64,000 nucleotides of DNA from Sesamia nonagrioides (GCA_017933935.1 JADWQK010002199.1:62001-126000); one strand, 5' to 3'. Positions 53,393 to 64,000 are shown, counted from the stretch's first letter. Numbers and translations are program-made. Notes: generated from the sequence alone by a model not told the origin.

Positions 53393-53690
53393 ATAAACTA
53401 GTGCTTGACCGCAATTCCGCCTGATGGTAAGCAGTGATGCAATCGTTGATGAATTTATTAAGAGCCTGTTCACTTAAAAAACTGAGTGAATAGGAAGATA
53501 GACGGCAGTTGAGCGAGGGGAAAAAATGTTAAACCCACCAACCCGACCAACGATGCTGCGTCACAGGGAGATTGATCTGGTGACCTTCCACGACCAAACT
53601 CCCGACACAACAAAATTTTGCCCATCATAATCGGCACACATCGCAGCACAACTGACCCGTCTTCTCTACGGCTTCACCAATTATTATTAT
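53393..53690 (-). mobile_element. Non-autonomous retroelement with CR1-type 3' tail
   Basis: Minus-strand copy of the 400-bp family truncated near 53690, with the hairpin tail at 53460-53393 (part of the tail is deleted). It lies head to head with the next copy. Confidence 0.75.
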
Positions 53691-53784
53691 TAGAGTAGTA
53701 TTGTGAACAGAAGTCTGATTCTGGTAACTTTGCAAGTTCTAAATCTAGTCATAGTCTCATTTCGGCCACAAGCTAATCGGCCGG

Positions 53785-54145
53785 CAAGCCGGCAGACAAA
53801 GTCTTGCCGCCAAGCGATTCGTCGTGTGATATCTGGTGAAGTCGCACGGATCTGAGCAGTAATTCTGTTGCGATGTGTGCCGGGTACGCCAAATGTTGTT
53901 GTGTTGGGAGTTTGGTCGTGGAGAGTCTCCAGATCAATCTCCTTCTGGCGCAGCATCGTTGGTCGTGTTGTTGGTCTTGGGTTTAACATTGCATCACCTG
54001 ACTCAACTGCCGTCATCCTTCCTATTTCTAAGTTTTTTAAGTGAATAAGCTTAATAAACTAGTGCGCTTTACCATCAACGATTGCGTCACTGCTTACTAT
54101 CAGGCGGGATTGCAGTCAAGCACTAGTTTCTAATTATTAATAAAA
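53785..54145 (+). mobile_element. Non-autonomous retroelement with CR1-type 3' tail
   Basis: From GCCGGCAGACAAAGTCTTGC to the hairpin tail and A run near 54140. It has small deletions around 53828 and 53890. Confidence 0.78.
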
Positions 54146-54797
54146 AAAATTACAGATTGAGATTGTGAATGTTATTAAAATGGCAAAAATTTACCCCCTC
54201 GGGGATCGTTAACACTTTTATAAAATAATTTTAAACCGATTCTAACCAAAGATACACTACGACAGCGTAGTATTATAAAACAGGCAAAATACGCTGTTGT
54301 TGTACGTTGTTTGTTTATTCACGACGAAAGTGCCAACAAAAAACATCAGAGTTCGCTTGATATCTTGTTTGCGCTGTCAGACACACAAAGGATCAACTGC
54401 ACAAAGTAAGGTTTGTCCTGGCCTGAACCTGACTGACCACAGAATAAAATGACAAACTTTAACAAGGCAGTCGACATCTGTTTTTCCAAAACACGAAGCT
54501 GTATCAACTGTGACATAACTATTGCTGAATGTTAAAAATTTAAATCTGTATTGTATAACAGACTGGTGTTCGATGATTTATATTTGCACTAACTTTTTAA
54601 AATATGTTTTATTTTTAGAGCTTTTAATCACAGATTGATCATTTATTTTATTTATTTATTTATTTTATGTTTAAGATAACTGAGATCCACTGTGTTAGTA
54701 ACAATAATCTTAACCTATGTTAGTAACTAATACCTAATTAATACAAAATTACACACAAACAGCACACTCCAGCACACTCCACCCCCGCTCAGTATGC
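54146..54797. other. No gene; (TTTA)n tract
   Basis: 54640-54666 is a TTTA repeat and 54765-54780 has a CAGCACACTC repeat. On the minus strand, 54797-54640 may be the 3' UTR of the adjacent LINE. Confidence 0.5.
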
Positions 54798-55322
54798 TCA
54801 CCGGTCCCGCAACACATGGAGTTCAGTGAACCTACCGAGCAGAACGGTGTCAGTTCTGTCGCCAATCATCCTCAGAACGCTATTCGGGCTCCCCCGCACT
54901 CGCCGCACAACCGACGCAACTTTTTTACGCATAATTGCATAGAAGTCATCTACGCTGGCGTCTGCAAACATACCGGATGCACTGCAATAACGAGGGAGCC
55001 GAAACAGGGCCCTGAACACATTATTATATTGGACGCGCAAGGCATTGTAGGCTTTCTGGGTAAAGTTCGCCCACAGGCTGCCCGTGCAGAACGTCTGGCA
55101 GAATGCCTTGAACATAGTTACTTTTACAGGAGCACTACACCGAGCGAACCTGCGCGCCAACATATTACCACGCACCGACAATGCCCTGCGCTCCCTCTCA
55201 ATATCCAAATCGTCACACAAATTTTCATTTAGTATGTGTCCCAGATATTGGAACAAACTTTTTACTTCTGATCTTAATCCTGTTTTTGCTAACTTATGTA
55301 AGAATCTGGTATCCTTCGACAA
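54798..55322 (-). pseudogene. Non-LTR retrotransposon RT C-terminal part
   Basis: 175 codons on the minus strand: SLFQYLGHILNENLCDDLDI, then ERERRALSVRGNMLARRFAR, ALRVQYNNVFRALFRLPRYC and SASGMFADASVDDFYAIMRK. I recognise this as the region after the RT catalytic core in a common insect LINE family (thumb and C-terminus). Clade unknown. The frame is unusually clean for its length, so the copy may be fairly young. The catalytic FADD-type motif would lie upstream of 55322 on the minus strand, but sequence there is not in frame. A degenerate relative is at 55935-56290. Confidence 0.82.
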
Positions 55323-55614
55323 TCATGGGGACGCGAGATTACTATTACAACTTCCAACATCCAGTGACATGGATAAGAATTTGATTCTTTCGGCCTCATT
55401 TCGGATGCAGTCTATCTGCATATAGTAAGTGTCTTCCACTATATTGCACTAACTTTTACCCATGACATCGTCTATTAAGAATTTCTTGTAAATAAATAGC
55501 CCATGGTCTTCCTCAAGATTAATATTTGAAATCTTATTCAGATTCATGGAATAGTGCGTTCAACAAAACGAACCTGTCATCTCTGGAACTCCCGAAAAAT
55601 TTAATAACCGGACT
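55323..55614. other. No convincing gene
   Basis: 55323-55430 may still be part of the LINE on the minus strand, with stops. The rest is unassigned. Confidence 0.4.
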
Positions 55615-55805
55615 CTTTCTTCTTCTTCAGCCTATAGATGTCCACTGCTGGACAAAGGCCTCCCCCAAGGCTTTCCACGATGACCGGTCTTGTGCTACCC
55701 GCATTCATCTGCTTCCCGCGACCTTCATCAGGTCATCGGTCCACCTTGTTGGGGGCCTCCCTCCTGCGTCTTCCAGTACATGGCCGCCACTCCAGAACCT
55801 TACCC
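55615..55805 (-). pseudogene. RTE LINE 3' end fragment
   Basis: Minus strand: GRPPTRWTDDL-type and MRVAQDRSSW-type codons, then KALGEAFVQQWTSIG ending at 55632, then (GAAGAA) at 55628-55618. Confidence 0.82.
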
Positions 55806-55934
55806 TCCCTGATTACCCTTACCTTACCCGATTCTTTAGATAGGTTTTATTTTGTTTAAAAAACGCTTATTTTTTCAGGTCTCTTAGTACCTAAGTCAAA
55901 AGCAAAAGTTAATAAATAAACGTATTTCAGGTAA

Positions 55935-56290
55935 CTCAAAAGCACCCATATAGCAACCAGAATACATATCTAAACATAATACGACACACATAAAACAAAA
56001 ATTACCAGGCAAAGCTAGCAAAATGCCTGCTAGCAATGTCCGATATAGGGGCAGTCAAACCTCCCGTCAGTCATTGCCAGAACTGTACTGGAGCTGCCCC
56101 GCTCCTTGCGCCCTACCCCGCATCCTGCCAAGGACACGCACCGCTTGTGCGTGGTGAAAACAGTCAGTGCGCGTTAACGCAAACGTGCCCGAGGCATCGC
56201 TGATGCGGAGCAGTCCCTATGCCGTTTTGAACGCGTTATTGTATTGGACACCAAGGACTAAGCCGCTCGTGTTTATAAACCCACAGGCCG
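55935..56290 (-). pseudogene. Degenerate non-LTR RT C-terminus
   Basis: Minus strand from 56290: VQYNNAFK, then ISDASGTFA and TDCFH, a decayed version of the segment at 55010-54900, followed by a 3' UTR-like stretch (GACATTGCTAGCAGGCATTT). Confidence 0.65.
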
Positions 56291-57139
56291 TACTTTTACA
56301 ACGAGAAACAAAACGCTTTAAAAAGCGTAATCTTAACTTGATTAAAACAGCGTGCAAACTTAAGGGCTAAAAAGACAAAAAAGCGAATCTAAACGACGTA
56401 TTTAGTGCGGGCTTATTATAATAAAAAAATACACAGAGACGTGAGTGAAGCCGAGGACGCAGCTAATTACTAATACATATACAATCTAAATCTTAAATAA
56501 GCAAAGTCAGACATGACTATAAATAAATCTAATTAGTGCGTAGGTGCCTACAGAATGAAATCTAGATAATTAAATTCTCCGGTAAAACGTTCTCTTATGA
56601 GCCTGGTAAATTAACTAAACCATTCTAGCGTTGAGTGCAGATATGAAAAAGATATAACATTTAAGTTTAGAACTGAGTCTATAGAAGCTTAAAGAAGTTC
56701 CTCTTATATTTTAAATGAAAAAGGTTTATGTGAACAAAACTATTACTAATAAATTAATTACTAATTACTTACAATAAAGTCAAACTCCTAGTTGAAATTG
56801 ATTGTTTTTTTTTTTCGGGTTTTTATAGCCATTTTCTTGAAGTTATAGGCTTATCAAATTTCCACTAGGTCCTTTAGGATCAAAGCAAACGAAAAAAAGG
56901 GATACACAAAAAAGGTTAAGGGAAAATTCTTATTGTAAGAGTGAAGTCGCATTCTTGACATACAGCACAACTGTGGACTGTGGAACTGTGAATAGGTGAT
57001 GCGATGAGACGAGGTAGGGTAGGGAAAAGAGTTCAGGCTATATAATAATGGCTGGTAATTAATTGTATAAACAATTTTTTACTGTATCTATCTGTATAGC
57101 TGTAAGGTTTCTTAAACATTTTCAAAACCAATTAATCTG
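56291..57139. other. No recognisable feature
   Basis: AT-rich spacer. Confidence 0.5.
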
Positions 57140-57350
57140 TCTATATACTAATATATAAAGCTGAAGAGTTTGTTTGTTTATTTGTTTGAACGCGCAAATC
57201 TCAGGAACTACAAGTCCGATTTGATAAATTCTTTTTGCGTTGGATAGCCCATTAATCTAGGAAGGCTTTAGGCTATATAACATCACGCGGTGATTAATAA
57301 GAGCGGAGCATAACTAACCCCACGCGAATGAAGTCGCTGGCGGTTGCTAG
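57140..57350 (+). mobile_element. Short Helitron, second family
   Basis: TCTATATACTAATATATAAA to GCTGGCGGTTGCTAG, followed by T. It is the same family as 37816. Confidence 0.8.
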
Positions 57351-57374
57351 TGTAAAATAATTCTATTCTGAACG

Positions 57375-57672
57375 TAAGTCATCATCATCATCTCAGCGTT
57401 AATCCCAGTCGCATCCGAAGCCTTTTTCAGCTTTGGAATCTGGGGTCCGCCTTTACCAGTCCAACTGCTGATATGGCTAAACTTCAACATTTTCCGTGAA
57501 GCGACTGCCGTCTGACCTCCACAACCCGAAGGCGACATCGACCAATTGTTGGACTTTTGAGGGCTCCAACAACCCGTAACGACTGCCACTAGATGTTCGT
57601 ATGGTAACCGGGACCAACGGCTTAACGTGCTTTCCGAGGCACGACCAGACCAGTGCAAATATTCATATTCAT
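57375..57672 (-). mobile_element. SINE, near full length without head
   Basis: Minus strand from 57672: ATTTGTATGCATGAATATGA, GGTCGTGCCTCGG, AGTCGTTACGGGTTGTTGGA, CGGACCCCAGATTCCAAAGC and (GATGATGAT) at the end. It matches 16320-16645. Confidence 0.75.
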
Positions 57673-58211
57673 GCATACAAATATTCTGAACGTCAGTAAC
57701 ATACCTAATAGGTTTTGTCTTGTTAATATAAATAACGTAAGCCTATTATGTAACTTACGTTTAGAACAAGGTTAAGTATTTGGGATGTCTACAGTTATTC
57801 AGATTCACTAGTTAGTGTGTATGTGTATATGGTATTGTTACGAATGCACCTCTAGTCCGTAACATTCCCGTCTGGACCTGGAGGGATTTAGTAAATATTT
57901 TTTAAAGTTAAAGATTAAAATTATGAATCGGTCACAAGCGCTTTTATTTTTTTACAATTTCGTCACATGTGCAAGTATAGTCGGCCTCTATTATTAAAGC
58001 AGTGGCAATAAAATAACGTTCAAATATTATCTGCGTGGTTTCGAATTGACGATCTATAAATTGTAACCGGGCCGCTTTTTCTTAGCAGTGACTGCTCCTC
58101 AATAAAGCTATGAGCTTTTGATGAACTAATTACTGTTGTAACCCTAATATGATACTCAAAATTTTAATTGCGTTCACGTATTTATTAGGAAAATAACAAA
58201 TAAAAAATGTA
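57673..58211. other. No recognisable feature
   Basis: AT-rich spacer. Confidence 0.45.
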
Positions 58212-58320
58212 TCATCATGATTTATCATTTCAGCCGAAAGACGTCCTCTACTGGATATAGGCCTCTCCCAAGGATCTCCACGACGACCGGTCCTGCGCCG
58301 CCCGCATCCAGCGGCTTAAA
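58212..58320 (-). pseudogene. RTE LINE 3' end fragment
   Basis: Minus strand: RWMRAAQDRSSWRSLGE-type codons and the CCAGTAGAGGACGTC end with an ATGATAAATCATGATGA tail. Confidence 0.75.
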
Positions 58321-58554
58321 AAGTGTATACGATTTATAAAATACGTGTTTTTTAATTATATGTTTAAACTTTTCGCGCATTAAGGTACAAAGCCGGATTT
58401 AATACCCTTAGGATTCTCTACCAGTCAACCAAGAGTGATGAAGAAAATAAATGGCAAATGCTTTGGTTGAGAGGAACAATGATGAAAACATTTGTATAAA
58501 ACTAAAATTACATGGACAGTTTACAAACACATACCTAGATACTATTTTATTTTA

Positions 58555-58690
58555 ACATCGGCTACCGGCAGAAGTTACCACCCCCCAAACACCCCCCAAC
58601 GGCATGATGTCTGGTGAAGCCGTACGGAGGACGGGTCTGAGCAGTTCTGTTGCGATGTGCGCCGGGTACGATGCGCCAAATGTTAACACA
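58555..58690 (+). mobile_element. 5' part of tail-sharing family
   Basis: AACATCGGCTACCGGCAGAA and CATGATGTCTGGTGAAGCCG to GATGCGCCAAATGTT. The remainder is replaced by unrelated GC-richer sequence (58691-58830), unlike the usual 5' truncation. Confidence 0.7.
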
Positions 58691-59713
58691 TAGAGACTGC
58701 GTCCGCTGCAGCTGTTGCCTGCCAGAGCCGTGGATTGCTCGAAAGAGGTACCGTAATCCCTGGCACAGGAAAATGTAGGACGCGTGGCTTATAGTCAGTA
58801 AAACTCTGACGCTACCTTGCACTCCGCTTAGAGGAAGATAAGTGATTTAATAATATCAACCAAAAAATAAAAAAAATCATTATGTAAGAAAATAAAAAAT
58901 CAAAGTCATCTTTCTTTCTAATACAATTCAAATAATCAGTATTGAAATAAAACCTGCTATCTAGTTATACAATGTATAGTTAGCTAAACAATTAACTTTT
59001 TTTTAATAAGTGCCGACCATTCATGACAATTTTTTCATTGAATATAAATATTCAGAATTAAATAGTCGAATTAATCAAGCAAAGTGTCTACATCTTATGA
59101 GGTTCCTTTTTAAACGAATTTCGAGTTTATTTAGTCTTAAGTCGATATACGCTGGTTCAGTAATCTTTATAAATAGTCCTCGTTGAATCAGAGTGCTTCA
59201 TCCCGGCCCTCTTAAGCTTTCACACGACAAATATTCTACCCCAGATTTGTCGTTTCAAAGCCTTTATAGATTCCAAGAAGATTTTGAATGTTCCTTAAAA
59301 CCTTTTCGGCTTATAAGGGCCCATGATTAATAGGAAGCGATTTTTTTCTTAAGATGAAAGATGATTTTATTATAAATCGGATATGCGTAGCGTTGATATT
59401 CTATGGATTTATATAAATCTAAGATGGGTCGATTTTTTTTTGCACTCGGCATTTTATTTTGTCATGTTTTTCTGGAGCAATTTTTTTTTATCACACATTT
59501 GTCAGCTAATGCAGGTCTAATGAAAGAAGAAAGCGTAGAAGATTACTGTTTTACTCCTGTTTTCCAGGTTGATGGGTTATTTATTTATTTGGCTCAGGCA
59601 ACAAAGGCCCATAATAAAATATGGTAATATTATATTATAAGTTAACATTAAATAAAAACATATATAAATTACTATACATATTTAACTTTATAAACTCTAT
59701 ATTAAAATTAAAC
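58691..59713. other. No convincing gene
   Basis: 58691-58830 may be a LINE 5' scrap (TCAGTAAAACTCTGACG also occurs near 9450). The rest is AT-rich. A 74-codon frame at 59403-59627 has no known domain. Confidence 0.4.
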
Positions 59714-60064
59714 TCATACATGATTATTTTGCAGCGTCGCGCGTCGTCGGCGTCGTGTATCGCGCTGTGTCAGGTATCCGGCCACGGAATCGTCGGAAAA
59801 TAACCAAAATTCTGAAGACATGAATTTTTCGAGATCCTCAGTTGGCACTCCCACCACGAAAGAATTAAAATTCACGGTGTGACGAGACTGCAACCTCGCA
59901 ATCCTCAAAGTCCTTCTCGTCTTGATCTGTATGTACTCCACAATGTCCTCGGATTTTGTAGAGTAATGCAGCCTGGACACATACAGCGGCGTCACTGGTA
60001 CAGCGGGACGGTCGGTGCAGTGCCGCACTTGTTTAGAGCTGCCATTTGCAGGTGCAAATGGCAT
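59714..60064 (-). pseudogene. LINE ORF1/Gag-like fragment
   Basis: Minus-strand frame of 116 codons. VSRLHYSTKSEDIVEYIQIK, then TRRTLRIARL, HTVNFNSFVVGVPTEDL and EKFMSSEFW resemble a conserved region in ORF1-type nucleic-acid-binding proteins of insect retroelements. The ATG is next to a palindrome, the C-terminal RRRRR stretch leads into unrelated sequence, and no RT follows. The family assignment rests on memory of similar insect proteins. Confidence 0.55.
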
Positions 60065-60134
60065 GTCGGTGAAGCTGAATCTCTTATAACGTTTTGCAGG
60101 TGCAAAACGTTATAAGAGATTCAGCTTCACCGAC
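60040..60134. repeat. Two adjacent palindromes with GG loops
   Basis: 60040-60050 / 60053-60063 (11-bp arms, loop GG) and 60065-60098 / 60101-60134 (34-bp perfect arms, loop GG). Both centres read TTTGCAGGTGCAAA. They lie at and just upstream of the ORF1-like start. Confidence 0.95.
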
Positions 60135-60141
60135 CGCTGCT

Positions 60142-60774
60142 GAGTATATACGATTTAGCGTCACCAACCAGAATGACGGTTAGCTTTCATTGAATGGCCA
60201 AAAAGAGCGCTAAGTGCTCATAAAGACGCTTACACTTCAGTAATAAATTATCAAAAGAAAACAGCATCAACAATACAGGCCACGAACAAAAAGATCCTAT
60301 TTAAACATAAAAAAAAAATATTTACCGATAGCAGTCCATCTCAAAAATTCAAAGGAAGAATTATATCAAAAGCTTTATAAGCCTCTTTGGTTTTAAATGA
60401 GCTTCGGTGACGTAAAACTGTCCAGTTCCCTTCGGTACCCTTTCGTGATTCGCATCACGTCGTCACCGGTCTCCCAAGGGCTGTTGGGGCGTTTTCTAGG
60501 CAAATTAGCCACGACCAAAGGCAGCTAACAAGGTGAAAGGTTACGTCATAGTACGGGATCTCGTAATTATGGAGCTGAAGTACGTTGCACTCTGGAATTA
60601 CTATGTGGAATTTTCCATACTTAGAAGTAAAAAGTACGTATCTATACAGAAAGAGTACCTACTTACTTTTTTTTTTAATAAACCCACACTAGGATTATAC
60701 CCACACCTGTATTGTGCGTACGTTTACATTTATACCTATATAATTTTTCATACACAAATACTAAATCGCCGGTA
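60142..60774. other. No gene; start resembles 20320-20420
   Basis: 60140-60215 shares GAGTATATACGATT(T/C)AGC and a AAAGAGCG segment with 20325-20420. The remainder is AT-rich and unassigned. Confidence 0.4.
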
Positions 60775-60918
60775 AAAAAGTATCCTATGTATTTATTCTT
60801 GGTTATAAACTGCCTGTGTGCCAAATTTCATCCAAATCAGTTAAACAGTTTTTGTGTGAAAAAGTAAGAAATATCCACCCACACTCATAAACTTTCGCAT
60901 GTATAATATAGGTAGGAT
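60775..60918 (-). repeat. Helitron-like fragment
   Basis: CTGTGTGCCAAATTTCATCC, AAACTTTCGCATGTATAATA and GGTAGGA match the 5' two thirds of short Helitrons on the minus strand. The GC-rich 3' end is missing. Confidence 0.6.
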
Positions 60919-60943
60919 GTGTTTTTGATCAACTTTTAGTTTA

Positions 60944-61317
60944 TACAACGTTATTTTTTTATGCAAAACCTGAATATAGTTTGTTCAGAATAAGCAACTG
61001 AATCGATTCCAATCATTTTTACACTATGTTATATTTTTTCAATACATCTAAAAATTATTACAGTATGGTTACTGAGCGCGGAACACAGCTTACGTGTGCG
61101 CATGTCTGCTCTCAGCTGACGCCACAGGTCAATGTACCCGGCTCGCCCGTACAAACGGAGCGTGGGCCATATTTTTGTTGGGATAACCAAGTAGGATAAC
61201 AAGCTCATAACTTTGTGGTTTTTCATGATATCTTTTTGAAATTTTGCAAATAGATTTTTGACTTAAAAATACTGGACACGTGTTTCGTGTTTCGCATAAA
61301 CAAAAAATAATGTTGTA
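60944..61317 (+). mobile_element. MITE with about 27-bp inverted ends
   Basis: TACAACGTTATTTTTTTATG..CAAAAC at the left and the inverse of ..CAACATTATTTTTTG..TTTATGCGAAAC at the right, with TA-rich flanks suggesting a TA duplication. It is the uninterrupted relative of the copy split by the Ty3 element at 38254/47770. Confidence 0.72.
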
Positions 61318-62374
61318 TATATAATTTTTAGTCAAATAATTATCTATTCCTACATAATTAATCATAATTATATTCCCTAAGATAACACAAATTACACACA
61401 CAAAATCACAGATTATTAATTAGAAGACAAAAAAGCTTGGGAATGAGCTGCTCGCTCTGTTAAGCATTGTTATTAAGCAATATGCGTAATTATAATGTAA
61501 ATTATTGTAAATATTTTCATTTTTAATGTCTGGACTTGAAAAAACCAATAATCCCTGAGTTTTTCGGCTATTTCTTCTCAGAGGTAGTCAGTTAGGAAAT
61601 GCCGGCTTCATCTAGTTAAAACAAAAAAACATGACGTGTAAAAGTGATCAGTGATCCTACTTGCTTAATAAACGATTTCATTTCATTTCATAAGACCTAG
61701 CCTAGTTTAGGGGACAGGGGAAACCTATTATACGTAACCTGATGCTAAATTAAGTACATATAAAATATTCTGTATACCTACAGTGAAATGTACTTGAATT
61801 TTTGTGGTAATAAACAACTATTATTATTAGTTAAAAAAGAAAACTGTATGTGACCATTACAAAAACTAATAATTGATCAAAAACAATATTTTGCAAATAA
61901 TATTAAAATTATTTTTCCAATTCATTGAGGACCTACGGATAAATAAAAAACATCCCCTAAGGCAATCACCCCGCAATTTATTTGTTCTAACGTAAATAAC
62001 TGTCCGTATTATATTACTGACATTGTTGAGATTGTTGTATCTAGAAATTTAGGAAAGCCCGATTGTAAGTTGAAACTACTAAGTGATTATTCTGCTCAAA
62101 GCATTCTTGCTGTGTAAGAGTTTAGAATATACAAAGTTTAGTTAGGCAATATAATCGGCTATAATAAGTTAAATAAATATTCAAAACGCCATTATTTCGT
62201 CAACAGAACTTCTTATAATTGGATTGATTTGCAAAAATAACAATAAAAGAATTTTAAAAAAGCAGAATTATGTGAAACAATACTTTTATTTTTGAAGTCA
62301 TTGATTCTACATTAACGGTGTCGTATTTTTTTATCACCGACCTCCGAAATAAGAATTATTTTTGATTTTGTAAT
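61318..62374. other. No recognisable feature
   Basis: AT-rich spacer. Confidence 0.5.
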
Positions 62375-62800
62375 GTCATTTTTAGGGTTCCGTAGCCAAA
62401 TGGGAAAAAAACGGAACCCTCATAGATTCGCCATGTCGATCTGTGCGTCCGCATGTCACAGCCATTTTTTTCCGAAACTCTAAGAGCTATACTGTTGAAA
62501 CTTGGTAGATGTATTCTGTGAACCGCATGAAGATTATAATGCAAAAAAAAGAAATATTGGGGGCTCCCCATACTTAGAAGTGAAATTCATTTTTTTATCA
62601 AACACATACGTGTGAATAGTTAGATAGTTTGCGTGACAGACGCTTCCAAAGTCTAAAAAAGTTGGGGACCCCCCCAACTTTGTCTCCTGTAACTTCTAAA
62701 ATAAGAAAATTAGAAATCTAAAAAAAACATATGATGTATGTTTAAACTATAAAAACTACAAGCGAAAATTGTATTGAACGAGATCTATTACTATTACAGA
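62375..62800 (-). repeat. Interspersed repeat of unknown class
   Basis: Minus-strand copy of 17984-18602 starting TTTTTAGGGTTCCGTAGCCA here (its 3' end) and running through GGGGGCTCCCCATAC to TTGTATTGAACGAGATC. The 5' end is missing. Confidence 0.72.
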
Positions 62801-62978
62801 CTTTTTAACTAATGACAGATTAACGGGACTTGACTTGCAACTACTAAAAGAGAGGGTGTGACTTTTCGACAAGAATTGTCTTTGACGCTTTTTCGACCTA
62901 AAAAGACGACGACGACATACATGAATCAATAAAAGAATCTTCGCTAAATGCATAATAACCTCATCCCTTTATTTTGAA

Positions 62979-63207
62979 CTAGCTTTCCGCCCGCGGCTTC
63001 GCCCGCGTGGAGTTCGGTTTTATCGCGCTTTTTAGATTTCTCAGTGTTTCTCTACTATATTATGCATTTATTATACATACAAACCTTCCTTAAGAATCAC
63101 TCTATCTATTAAAAAAAACCGCGTCAAAATCCGTTGCGTAGTTTTAAAGATCTAAGCATACATACGGACATACAGCGAAAGCGACTTTGTTTTATACTAT
63201 GTATTGA
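62979..63207 (-). mobile_element. Short non-autonomous Helitron, complete
   Basis: 229 bp between A (62978) and T (63208): CTAGCTTTCCGCCCGCGGCT at the 3' end and TCAATACATAGTATAAAACA at the 5' end on the minus strand. The 3' end equals that of 20449 and 50957, but the 5' half is different, so it is another subfamily. Confidence 0.8.
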
Positions 63208-64000
63208 TAAGTAAAGAAAGAATAAAAGACTTCAAAAGGGTGGTACTAGTTTAACAATAATTGTAAAAATACTCGAGTCAATCTTTCAAAGCTAGAGCGA
63301 AGTAATCCATTTTCCTTTGTTGACCAGTACTAGTCGATAAGCTGTCGATTCCATTTACCTTTTTTATCTTTTCCGTTCCCGTTGGGAAGTAAAAATGAAT
63401 CTTACAAAAGAGAAGTGCATTTTATAGGTAATGCTGCTTAGTGTGAGTTCTGCACTTTCCCAAATAACTTAGGTACATATTAAAGTTGTTAATCTAGTGA
63501 TAATTTAAATAATAAAATTATTTAGTTTCTGTAAGTGGGTGTAACGCACTTAACGGACAGACCACCGACACGTCTACTCTCGCCTGTGACTCTCTTAAGA
63601 ATGACGTGGTGCGCTCGAGACAGTACTGGTTTGTGTGTCGAACGATTAAACCACTACACTACAATGGGTCTGTACAAACACTTTTAACAAGTCAATGGAA
63701 GCAAATGATAACGTAAAAAATCATGTATATTGTTACACTTTATGTCAATCGCATAAGGTTAAATATTGCGTGACATGCCTTACGTAACTTTCAGGCCTTA
63801 TATCTTGAGACCTTGACATTGTAGAGGTACGATCTAAAAATGCATTGCTAGGCTTAAGGTGCCCTATCGAACGGTACATGTCTCATCAATATTGACAATG
63901 AAGACGACTCTTTCAGGAGTGACTACAGAGGCTCCACGGCGCCCTCACTGCCTGACGCAGGTCCTCATCGGATACGGCTATTTCGGAACGTTCCTTTTCC
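63208..64000. other. No gene; one tRNA-like SINE scrap
   Basis: 63600-63665 on the minus strand reads CCATTGTAGTGTAGTGGTTT (box A-like) and CGTTCGACAC (box B-like), the head of a tRNA-derived SINE. The rest is AT-rich with no domain-bearing frame. Confidence 0.45.

Noticed and set aside
55084..55425. 113-codon plus-strand frame
   Set aside because: Antisense to the LINE RT C-terminus on the minus strand.
59403..59627. Frame with a hydrophobic start resembling a signal peptide
   Set aside because: Phe/Leu-rich because of T-rich DNA, with no domain and no support from neighbours.

Overview
The window looks like insect nuclear DNA, most probably from a moth or butterfly. It is AT-rich and carries repeat types I associate with Lepidoptera: short Helitrons ending in a GC-rich hairpin plus CTAG, RTE-type LINE 3' ends with (GAA)n or (ATG)n tails, a CR1/Jockey-like LINE with a fixed 3' hairpin tail, several tRNA-derived SINEs, and Copia and Ty3 LTR elements. 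I found no convincing exon of a host gene, no genuine tRNA or rRNA gene and no CRISPR array. The order Lepidoptera is inferred from repeat types only.

Layout. 1-6621: a nearly complete Copia element whose leader is interrupted by a 2.04-kb DDE DNA transposon (244-2287) with 22-bp perfect inverted repeats. 6.6-30.9 kb: a patchwork of LINE and SINE fragments, including three sense CR1-like RT ends, a head-to-head RTE fragment and one chimeric R1/I-like RT C-terminus, separated by unique AT-rich DNA. 31036-32737: two internally deleted PIF/Harbinger copies nested in opposite orientation, forming a 1.7-kb palindrome flanked by TTA. 35.3-38.3 kb: Helitrons and an inverted duplication with arms of about 595 bp around a 91-bp tandem repeat. 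38312-47486: a 9.2-kb Ty3-type element with 1.32-kb LTRs and a 4-bp target duplication, inserted in an older MITE. 47.5-64 kb: more LINE, SINE, MITE and Helitron copies, a non-LTR RT C-terminus at 54.8-55.3 kb and a LINE ORF1-like reading frame at 59.7-60.1 kb.

How the parts relate. Every coding stretch I can assign comes from a mobile element and almost all are broken. The Copia element is closest to intact, with two single-base-scale frameshifts. The Ty3 element keeps a textbook -1 slippery heptamer at the end of gag, but has a 340-bp frameshifting duplication in gag, two frame breaks in pol and no integrase catalytic core, although its LTRs are about 99% alike. This suggests recent mobilisation with proteins supplied in trans.

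Two patterns run through the window. First, one roughly 75-bp 3' tail, bounded by a short inverted repeat (AAACTAGTGC / GCACTAGTTT), ends both the CR1-like LINE and several otherwise unrelated non-autonomous elements, as if they borrow the LINE's recognition site. Second, at least eight snap-back palindromes with very short loops lie inside or beside retroelement copies. They could reflect self-primed reverse transcription, template switching or a library artefact.
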